From an uncultured Blautia sp. (GTDB lineage: Bacteria > Bacillota_A > Clostridia > Lachnospirales > Lachnospiraceae): DNA of 64,000 nt. Numbering within the stretch: position 1 is the first letter of the stretch; the number at the start of each line of letters is the position of its first letter. The position numbers and the translations under genes are program-made. The notes under the pieces are model-generated. The model saw only the letters and a list, made by a program, of their open reading frames with translations. It searched no databases and was not told the origin of the DNA. Location: contig CAJLTE010000006.1 of assembly GCA_905209435.1 (NCBI GenBank), forward strand, positions 5,930 through 69,929, in the 5' to 3' direction. Positions 8,271 to 14,494 of this stretch are shown here, piece by piece.

Positions 8271-9137
8271 ATGGAAGATAATAAAAAGAAAGGGTTTGGC
8301 ATGGTCCTTGAAGGCGGCGGTATGCGCGGTCTGTACACTGCAGGAGTTCTGGATGAACTGATGGAGCAGGGAATTTATGCAGATTCCACAGTAGGCGTTT
8401 CAGCAGGTGCAGTTTTCGGATGCAATTACAAATCCCGTCAGATCGGGCGAACCCTGCGCTACAACACCAGATTCTGCAAAGACGAAAGATACATGGGCTT
8501 AAAAAGCTGGCTCAAAACCGGCGATGTATACAGCAGAGATTTTGCATACGGAGAAGTACCGTGGAAACTGGATGTTTTTGACACGGAAACCTATGCAAAA
8601 TCACCGATGAAGTTCACTGTTGTATGCACAGATCTCGAAACCGGAAAACCTGTATACCACGAATGCAGCAAAGGTGACAAGCTGGATGTAGAATGGATGC
8701 GTGCATCTGCATCCATACCGCTGGCAGCTGTACCGGTAGAACTGGATGGAAAATTATATCTGGACGGTGGCATCTCAGATTCCATCCCTGTAAACTGGAT
8801 GCTTAGACAGGGCTATGAGAAAAATGTAGTGATCTGCACCCGCCATCCGGGTTACAGAAAAGAACATAATAAAATGATGCCTTTGATCCGCCTGAAATTC
8901 CGCGACTATCCGGAATTTGTAAGAACCATGGATGAACGACACATTCAGTACAACCGTATGCTGGATAAGATCGCATATCTGGAAAAAGAAGGCAGGATTT
9001 TTGTCATCCGCCCGGACAGAGACATCAGTGCAAAAGTCATCGAACGTGATCCTGCGGAACTGAAAAAGATTTATGATGTCGGACGTAGAGTGATGAAAGC
9101 AGATATGGAGAAACTGAAAGCATATCTGGCGGAATAG
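8271..9137 (+). CDS. Patatin-like phospholipase / acyl hydrolase
   Basis: Serine-aspartate dyad lipid acyl hydrolase of the patatin/RssA group. The order of motifs is complete: the oxyanion glycine run LEGGGMRG, the nucleophile elbow GVSAG, and the catalytic aspartate in LDGGISDSIP. About 288 residues, normal for the bacterial family, with no signal peptide, so it should act on the inner membrane face or in the cytoplasm. I chose ATG 8271 (AGTGAG seven bases ahead); an in-frame GTG at 8259 would add four residues. It is transcribed alone and ends at a strong terminator. Lipid substrate unknown. Confidence 0.88.
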   Translation: MEDNKKKGFGMVLEGGGMRGLYTAGVLDELMEQGIYADSTVGVSAGAVFGCNYKSRQIGRTLRYNTRFCKDERYMGLKSWLKTGDVYSRDFAYGEVPWKLDVFDTETYAKSPMKFTVVCTDLETGKPVYHECSKGDKLDVEWMRASASIPLAAVPVELDGKLYLDGGISDSIPVNWMLRQGYEKNVVICTRHPGYRKEHNKMMPLIRLKFRDYPEFVRTMDERHIQYNRMLDKIAYLEKEGRIFVIRPDRDISAKVIERDPAELKKIYDVGRRVMKADMEKLKAYLAE

Positions 9138-9185
9138 ATCAGATATTATATATCAAAATAGAAATGATACATAAATTTTTTAGAA

Positions 9186-9232
9186 GAAAGATAAATTCGG
9201 AGAAACCTGTTTCCGAATTTATCTTTCTTTTT
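9186..9232 (+). terminator. Strong terminator after the patatin gene
   Basis: Perfect 16-bp stem (GAAAGATAAATTCGGA and its complement) with a ten-base loop and a T5 tail. Confidence 0.92.
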
Positions 9233-9238
9233 ATGTAT

Positions 9239-9290
9239 AACAGTATAAAACAGTTGACAACAGTTATATACTGTTATATACTGTTTACAG
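9239..9290 (+). promoter_or_regulatory. Promoter and repeated operator of the YtrA-type operon
   Basis: TTGACA (9254-9259), exact 17-base spacer and TATACT (9277-9282). The same stretch holds several ACAGT/ACTGT half sites, best seen as ACAGT-N5-ACTGT within the spacer and repeated to both sides. This is the layout of an autorepressor site for the GntR/YtrA protein encoded immediately downstream. Confidence 0.8.
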
Positions 9291-9305
9291 ATGGAGGAGA
9301 CACAT

Positions 9306-9677
9306 ATGCATATAATAATCAATAATTCATCCATGGTACCTATTTACGAACAGATTATGGATCAGATCAAGACTGCGATCATCAAAGGTGAACTACAGCC
9401 GGACACGGTACTGCCGTCCGTCCGCGGCCTGTCAAAGGAGCTGAAGATCAGCGCCCTGACAGTCAAGAAAGCCTACGACAATCTGGAAGAAGAAGGATTT
9501 ACTGTAACTGTTCATGGAAAAGGAACCTACGTCGCGGCCACAAACAAAGACCTGATGAGAGAAGAACAGCTCAGGGAAGTGGAACATGACCTGGAGCAGG
9601 CGATTTCAAAAGGCAGAAGATGTGGACTAAGTAATGAGGAAATCAGAAATCTTTTTGAAATGATCATGGAGGATTAA
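9306..9677 (+). CDS. GntR family transcriptional regulator, YtrA subfamily
   Basis: Small 123-residue regulator with an N-terminal winged helix-turn-helix (VPIYEQIMDQIKTAIIKGEL, then LPSVRGLSKELKISALTVKKAY) and only a short helical C-terminal dimerisation arm, the mark of the YtrA subfamily. Such proteins repress the ABC transporter genes of their own operon and often respond to cell-envelope antibiotics. I chose ATG 9306, which follows GGAGGAGA; the in-frame ATG at 9291 overlaps that site. The two transporter genes follow with gaps of 2 and 3 bases. The repeated ACAGT/ACTGT sites in the promoter are its probable operator. Confidence 0.92.
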   Translation: MHIIINNSSMVPIYEQIMDQIKTAIIKGELQPDTVLPSVRGLSKELKISALTVKKAYDNLEEEGFTVTVHGKGTYVAATNKDLMREEQLREVEHDLEQAISKGRRCGLSNEEIRNLFEMIMED

Positions 9678-9679
9678 GA

Positions 9680-10522
9680 ATGCTGAAAATCAGTCATTTA
9701 AAGAAGAATTATAAAGACTTTTCACTGGACTGTTCCATGGAAGTACAGCCGGGAATGATCACCGGACTGATCGGGAAAAATGGTTCCGGGAAATCTACCA
9801 CATTTAAAGCCATACTGGGTCTGATCCGCCCGGATGGAGGCAGAATTGAATTGCTTGGAAAGAAGACTACTACAGACATCGCACCAGAGGTTAAGCAGAA
9901 ACTGGGAGTTGTATTCGCTGACTCCGGATTTAGTATGTACCTCACTACAACAGGTGTGGCGAACATTTTGGAGAATACTTATCAGAACTTTGACAGGGCA
10001 GAATTTCTGGAACAATGCAGCAGATTCCACCTGCCGGAAGATAAGAAGATCAAAGATTTTTCCACAGGAATGAAGGCCAAGTTAAAAGTTCTGGTGGCAT
10101 TGAGCCATAAGGCAGAACTGCTGATTCTGGATGAGCCGACAGTGGGGCTGGATGTAGTTGCCAGAGATGAAGTACTGACTATGCTGCGGGAATATATGGA
10201 GAAGAATGAGAACAGTGCCATTCTGATCAGTTCCCATATATCATCAGACCTGGAGAACCTTTGTGATGATCTTTATATGATACACAATGGAAAGATTATT
10301 CTTCATGAGGATACAGATGTGCTCCTTGCAGACTATGCAGTCCTTAAAGTATCTGAAGATGCATATGGAAAGATAGAGAGACAATATATTCTGAAGACAA
10401 AGAACGAACCTTACGGGTACAGTTGCCTGACAAACCAGAAACAGTTTTACCTGGAAAATTACCCGAATATCGCAGTTGAGAACGGCAGAATCGATGATCT
10501 GATCGTGATGATGGAGGACTAA
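9680..10522 (+). CDS. ABC transporter ATP-binding protein (YtrB/BcrA-like)
   Basis: Cytoplasmic ATPase of a two-component ABC-2 exporter. Walker A is GKNGSGKST near residues 33-41, the signature is DFSTGMKAKL, and Walker B is LLILDEPTVGLD. The last 70 residues form the small extra domain usual in BcrA/YtrB-type ATPases. It starts two bases behind the regulator and is followed three bases later by the permease. The set resembles transporters giving resistance to or sensing peptide antibiotics, but the substrate is not shown. Confidence 0.92.
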   Translation: MLKISHLKKNYKDFSLDCSMEVQPGMITGLIGKNGSGKSTTFKAILGLIRPDGGRIELLGKKTTTDIAPEVKQKLGVVFADSGFSMYLTTTGVANILENTYQNFDRAEFLEQCSRFHLPEDKKIKDFSTGMKAKLKVLVALSHKAELLILDEPTVGLDVVARDEVLTMLREYMEKNENSAILISSHISSDLENLCDDLYMIHNGKIILHEDTDVLLADYAVLKVSEDAYGKIERQYILKTKNEPYGYSCLTNQKQFYLENYPNIAVENGRIDDLIVMMED

Positions 10523-10525
10523 GGT

Positions 10526-11176
10526 ATGAGAGGATTAGTTGTAAAAGATATTGAGCTGATGAAACAGCAAAAACAGTTTTTTATTTTAGTTCTGGTAATG
10601 GGAGTTGTGCTGAATCTGCTGGGAAATTCGTCAAGTGGATTTGCTACGGGATATTTTACGATTATTACGGCGCTCTTTACGGTTACAACAATGAGTTATG
10701 ATGAATTTGATAACGGAATGGCATTTCTTATGACACTTCCGATAAGCAGAAAAGAGTATGTAAAAGAGAAATATTTTCTTGGAATCGGTCTGACAGGTGT
10801 GGCATGGGTAATTGCTGTTGTTCTGGCAATAATCTGTAATTTTACAGCGCACAAAGGCCGTGATATGAGTGACATTCTTGCCGGCGGCACTGCGATGATC
10901 TGTATTGCATTTCTGATGCTTGCAGTAATTATTCCCATGAGTATCTATTATGGAGTGGAAAAAGGACGCCAGATAGCGATTGTATTGTGGATTATTCTTA
11001 TTGCAGTAATCTATGCACTGACTAAAAGTGCAGTCATTTCCGAGAGCATGATCGATGCCTGGCTTGGAGGCACAAATCTTGGAAAAACATTCTTTATCAC
11101 GGCATTTATCACTGTTATGAGTTATCTGAGCTCCTGGCGGATCAGTGAGCAGTTAATGGAGAAAAAGGAATTTTAA
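10526..11176 (+). CDS. ABC-2 type transporter permease of the YtrA operon
   Basis: Integral membrane protein of 216 residues with six predicted membrane helices, resembling the ABC2_membrane_5 group. The conserved amphipathic segment after helix 2 reads DEFDNGMAFLMTLPISRKEYVKEKY, the usual coupling region (LPISR) of this group. It pairs with the ATPase encoded just upstream. I see no clear terminator behind it; about 225 bases of AT-rich spacer lead to the riboswitch. Confidence 0.88.
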   Translation: MRGLVVKDIELMKQQKQFFILVLVMGVVLNLLGNSSSGFATGYFTIITALFTVTTMSYDEFDNGMAFLMTLPISRKEYVKEKYFLGIGLTGVAWVIAVVLAIICNFTAHKGRDMSDILAGGTAMICIAFLMLAVIIPMSIYYGVEKGRQIAIVLWIILIAVIYALTKSAVISESMIDAWLGGTNLGKTFFITAFITVMSYLSSWRISEQLMEKKEF

Positions 11177-11394
11177 GACCTTGGGATCAGACTTTGCTGT
11201 ATATATTGTAATATGATATTTTGCGTATATTTTGTGCAGAAAGTGTTGAAAAAATGTATTTTATAATGAAAACTATATCATAAATATACAGTGGAAAATG
11301 ACAAATATGAAGAACCGGGGAAAGTGGATTCAGTTTGTAAAAATTCAGTTATAATTAACAAATCAGTGTGCTAGAATCAATATCAGCGTAATTG

Positions 11395-11552
11395 AATAGC
11401 TGTTGAGTGAACAGTGTCATATTCAAGTGTTTTGCGTATGATACTGCGAGAGGGAATCAGGTAAAATGCCTGAACGGTTGCGGCCACTGTATACAGAAAA
11501 AAACGGATTTCAATATGCCATTGCATAAATTTATGTGGAAAGGCAACCTCTG
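11395..11552 (+). ncRNA. Cobalamin (B12) riboswitch, 3' part apparently deleted
   Basis: The conserved core is readable: AGGGAATCAGGTAAAATGCC, then CGGTTGCGGCCACTGTATAC, then ATGCCATTG ... TGTGGAAAGGC. These are the AGGGAA, GCCACTG and TGCCA(C/T)TG/GGGAAGGC blocks of adenosylcobalamin riboswitches. Upstream GTGTCATA and TATGATAC can form the P2 helix. The final block, the B12 box with an AGTCAGGAGACCTGCC-like end, is missing: after GGAAAGGCAACC the sequence passes directly into permease coding sequence. A possible extended -10 (TGCTAGAAT, 11369-11377) lies ahead of it. The rest of the 11177-11551 gap holds only AT-rich sequence. Confidence 0.78.
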
Positions 11553-12130
11553 CCAAGCTGATCCTTGCCGGAATGGCAGTCAGTGCGGTGTGCTCTGCTT
11601 TTTCAAATTTTGTTATCTATATCACTAATGATAAATCTGCGGCAACAGAAGTTATGAAATGGAGCATGGGAAGCCTTGCAGGGGCAAGTTGGAGCAGAGT
11701 ATGGGTAATGCTTCCTGTCACTCTGGTATGTGTGATCATTTTCTGGACACAGTACCGGAATCTCAATCTGATGCTTCTTGGCGATGAGGTGTCCATTACA
11801 CTGGGAACGGATCTGCACAGGTTGAGAACGTTTTATCTGATCATTGCATCAGTAATGATCGGATTTGCTGTATATTGCGCAGGAGTGATCGGGTTCGTAG
11901 GACTGGTAATTCCGCATGTGGTCAGAATCCTTTTTGGAACAGATCACAGAAGATTACTGCCATTAAGTGCACTGCTTGGCGCATCTTTCTTGATCTGGTG
12001 CGATGTGGCATGCCGTGTGATCCTGAAGAACTCCGAGATGCCAATCGGTGTGCTGGTATCTATTATCGGTGCTCCATGCTTTATTTATCTGCTTGTGCGG
12101 AAATCCTATGGATTTGGAGGTAGTAAGTAA
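11552..12130 (+). pseudogene. BtuC/FecCD-type permease, N-terminal half deleted
   Basis: C-terminal ~190 residues of a metal-chelate/B12 ABC permease whose family normally has 330-350. Conserved FecCD blocks are present from the middle onward: AKLILAGMAVSA, WSMGSLAG, TLGTDLHRLR, GVIGFVGLVIPHVVR and MPIGVLVSIIGAPCF. Homology begins abruptly at about 11550 where riboswitch sequence stops. The only in-frame ATG (11573) has no ribosome binding site, and the first five helices are gone, so the product cannot form a normal permease. The next gene overlaps its stop (TAATG). I read this as the scar of a deletion that removed the riboswitch end, probably a binding-protein gene, and half of btuC. Confidence 0.8.
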
Positions 12131-12885
12131 TGAAGATCACTACAGAAGACATTCAGGTCGGATTTCACGCCAGACAGATTCTGAAAGGCATTTCCATAGA
12201 GTCAAAGGATAAGGAACTGGTAGGGATTATCGGACCAAACGGAAGCGGAAAGTCTACATTATTAAAATGCATCTACCGTATTCTGAAGCCAGACGCAGGC
12301 GTTGTCTATCTGGACGGCGAAGAACTCCATTCCATGAGTGTAAAAAGCTCTGCCAGAAAAATGGCAGTTGTGGCACAGCACAATTACTATAACTTTGACT
12401 TTACCGTGCGGGAAGTGGTATTGATGGGACGTGCACCTCACAAGAAAACTCTGGAGAGGGACAATGCGAAGGATTATCAGATCGTTGAGGAAGCATTGAA
12501 AACAGTACAGATGGAAGCATTTGCAGACCGTACATTCTCCACTCTGTCAGGCGGCGAGCAGCAGAGAGTTATTCTGGCAAGAGCACTTGCACAGCAGACA
12601 CCTGCGCTGATTCTTGACGAGCCGACCAACCATCTGGACATCACACACCAGATCATGTTAATGGAACTGGTAAAGAAGCTCAATGTAACCGTAATCTCAG
12701 CCATCCATGATCTGAACATTGCGGCGGCATACTGCGATAAGATTTATGTATTGAAAGATGGTGTGCTCGAGGGTTATGGAACCCCGCAGGAAGTACTTAC
12801 TCCGGAACTGATCAAAAGGATTTACCGGGTAGACGCGGAAGTTGTAAATGATAGCCGCGGAAAAATGCATATTTTGTTTTTATAA
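12130..12885 (+). CDS. Cobalamin/iron-siderophore type ABC transporter ATP-binding protein (BtuD/FepC-like)
   Basis: ATPase of a group II importer for B12 or iron chelates, intact at 251 residues. Walker A is GPNGSGKST, the signature is LSGGEQQRV, and Walker B is LILDEPTNHLD. The ending LTPELIKRIYRVDAEVV is typical for FepC/BtuD proteins. It overlaps the truncated permease by one base (TAATG). The upstream cobalamin riboswitch points to B12 as the original substrate. With its permease broken, this ATPase either serves another permease or is a relic. Confidence 0.9.
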   Translation: MKITTEDIQVGFHARQILKGISIESKDKELVGIIGPNGSGKSTLLKCIYRILKPDAGVVYLDGEELHSMSVKSSARKMAVVAQHNYYNFDFTVREVVLMGRAPHKKTLERDNAKDYQIVEEALKTVQMEAFADRTFSTLSGGEQQRVILARALAQQTPALILDEPTNHLDITHQIMLMELVKKLNVTVISAIHDLNIAAAYCDKIYVLKDGVLEGYGTPQEVLTPELIKRIYRVDAEVVNDSRGKMHILFL

Positions 12886-12918
12886 TATAGAACGATTGCA
12901 GCAAAATATTGAGATATG

Positions 12919-12956
12919 ACAGGTCAGAGTCAGGGAAATTTTTGACTCTGACCTGT
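12919..12956 (+). other. Perfect 14-bp hairpin between the ATPase and CGGC genes
   Basis: ACAGGTCAGAGTCA (12919-12932) and TGACTCTGACCTGT (12943-12956) form a perfect stem with a ten-base loop. No T run follows; instead TATGGAGG, the ribosome binding site of the next gene, begins four bases later. It may be an attenuator, an mRNA processing or stabilising stem, or an operator. Confidence 0.7.
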
Positions 12957-12974
12957 TGCATATGGAGGAAAAAG

Positions 12975-13328
12975 ATGAATAAGATAGGAATTTTAACCTG
13001 CATCCATTCTAATAATGTATGTGCCAGAGTCGGATGCCTCTCTGCATTTCAGAACAGAATCGATTTCTTTCAGGATTACCCGGAAGACACTTATCTGGCA
13101 GCAATGATGACCTGTAACGGATGCAAAGGAGCCAACCCGACAGAACCCACAGAAGATAAAGGAATCCTGGAAAAAATCGACAGACTGGTCAGTGAAAAGA
13201 TCAGCACCATCCACGTAGGCGTCTGTCGCCTCCCGGATGGAAAACATGAATGCCCCAGAATGACGCAGATCTGCGATATGATAGAAGAACGCGGAATCAG
13301 AGTGATCAGAGGAACACATAAAGAATAA
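12975..13328 (+). CDS. CGGC domain-containing protein
   Basis: Soluble 117-residue protein of the CGGC family (PF08821), proposed to bind metal through conserved cysteines. Visible cysteines are in ILTCIH, the core motif TCNGCKGANP, and VCRLPDGKHECPRM with a nearby histidine. The ATG follows GGAGGAAAAAG; an earlier in-frame start at 12909 lies inside the hairpin and lacks a site. Its place behind a B12-type transporter ATPase suggests a metal or corrinoid link, but this is only inferred from position. Confidence 0.82.
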   Translation: MNKIGILTCIHSNNVCARVGCLSAFQNRIDFFQDYPEDTYLAAMMTCNGCKGANPTEPTEDKGILEKIDRLVSEKISTIHVGVCRLPDGKHECPRMTQICDMIEERGIRVIRGTHKE

Positions 13329-13337
13329 AAAAGTCTA

Positions 13338-13494
13338 CATGCAGTTACTGTTCACAGGTAATATCCCGCGAGGTGTTTTTTGTGAGCGAAGGTCACAGAA
13401 AACCCGAGACATACCGCGCGAATTTATGCGATTAGCATAAATTCTGTGCATCGCGAAGCGTGTTACTGGGCACGGAGTGAACAGTAACTACATG
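13338..13494. repeat. Nested palindromic intergenic element A
   Basis: Outer arms CATGCAGTTACTGTTCAC (13338-13355) and GTGAACAGTAACTACATG (13477-13494) match at 17 of 18 positions. Inside lie two further hairpins: TGTGA/TCACA around 13381-13397 and GAATTTATGC/GCATAAATTC around 13420-13444. Blocks AATATCCCGCGA and TTACTGGGCACGGAGTGA are shared with element B at 47578, which lacks the inner hairpins. No protein-coding potential seen. Confidence 0.75.
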
Positions 13495-13518
13495 CAATTT
13501 ATAAAATAAAAAGAGTAT

Positions 13519-13595
13519 AAAATGCCTTGAAAATAAAGGAGAGTAATGCTAACATAAGTACAAAGCATATTTCTCTTATATTTCAAGGCATTTTT
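13519..13595 (+). terminator. Long imperfect hairpin with T tail
   Basis: AAAATGCCTTGAAA and TTTCAAGGCATTTTT form the base of a 77-base hairpin with additional inner pairing (GAGAGTAATGC with GCATATTTCTC). It ends in a T5 run, so it probably terminates read-through from the CGGC gene side. Confidence 0.6.
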
Positions 13596-13732
13596 GCCGT
13601 CTGATTATTCTAATCTCATTTCAGAAATCCATGCTTTTAATTCCAATCAATTATGAAAAAGCAGGAGCTGAGAAGTGATAAGGATAGTACAATACGTTCT
13701 TTGACTCCTGCACAAAACAGGAGGGACTGACA

Positions 13733-14297
13733 ATGACAAAAAGAAAGAACAAAAAAGTTACTGTGAAAAGAACTCGGTTGAAAGACAACACAGTAACTGC
13801 AAACCGCAAGTACAAAGATACCGTATTCCGCATGCTGTTTTCATACATGTCGCTGTATAATGCAATCAATGAAACTGCCTACACCGATGCATCTCAATAA
13901 AAAATTGATAGAAGAGTGCAAGACTTTAAGAGAATATGCTCAGTATGTAGATAAAGTGCGCAGATATTCTTGTGAAATGAATCTGAATACGGCCGTAGAG
14001 CGTGCAGTAAGCGAGAGTATTCAGGAAGGTATTCTGAAAGAATTTCTGCAAAAGAATAGGGCGGAGATTATCGCTATGAGTATATTTGAGTATAACGAAG
14101 AAGAGGAAAAAAGAAAACTCAGGAAAGCGGAGTATGAAGCTGGAATGGCAGAGGGAGTAATGAAAACTAAAAAAGAAACAGCGATTTCATTTGCTGAAAT
14201 GGGACTGTCCGTGCAGCAGATTGCTCAGGGAATAAAAGAAGAAGAAAAGACTGTACATAAGTGGTTGAACGAAAAAAAGGATATAAAAGCCATATAA
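13733..14297 (+). pseudogene. Decayed Rpn/PD-(D/E)XK nuclease-transposase family gene
   Basis: Remnant of a Rpn-type (recombination-promoting nuclease, PD-(D/E)XK) gene common in Lachnospiraceae. The first frame, from ATG 13733 behind AGGAGG, gives a basic N-terminus and ANRKYKDTVFRMLFS, then SLYNAINETAYTD, and stops at 13900. The family C-terminal part resumes in another frame about 13887 (LNKKLIEECKTLREYAQYVDK, then AVERAVSESIQEGILKEFL and a charged tail ending in a helix-turn-helix-like segment). The central nuclease core of roughly 150 or more residues is missing, and the frame changes at the join. An internal deletion explains both. The C-terminal piece could still be translated from 13860, but I see no site for it. 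Confidence 0.75.
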
Positions 14298-14314
14298 TGA
14301 AAATAATGGAAGAT

Positions 14315-14347
14315 GAGTCCACATTAACTGTAAATGTGGACTCTTTT
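14315..14347 (+). terminator. Terminator after the Rpn remnant
   Basis: Perfect 11-bp stem GAGTCCACATT / AATGTGGACTC with a seven-base loop and TTTT. Confidence 0.88.
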
Positions 14348-14379
14348 GGACTAAATGAACACATAAAAACAGAACCCTA

Positions 14380-14409
14380 TTGGATTTATCTATATCAGTA
14401 TGTTAAAAT
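14380..14409 (+). promoter_or_regulatory. Probable promoter of the GTPase-NYN gene
   Basis: TTGGAT (14380-14385) and TAAAAT (14404-14409) with an 18-base spacer. The leader of about 80 bases before the start codon shows no obvious terminator or leader peptide. Confidence 0.5.
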
Positions 14410-14494
14410 AATTAGTTGATAAAGAACTTTAACAGATAGAGTGATAAGAAATAATTACTGATTTTATAAAGAAAAAGGAGCTTTTAAATACACT

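Noticed and set aside
11407..11628. 73-codon open frame over the riboswitch
   Set aside because: It lies in the riboswitch core and in a different frame from the permease; cysteine-rich by chance and without a ribosome binding site.
13338..13494. Insertion sequence end or attachment site
   Set aside because: There is no transposase frame, target-site duplication or integrase; the element is fully palindromic and has a relative at 47578.
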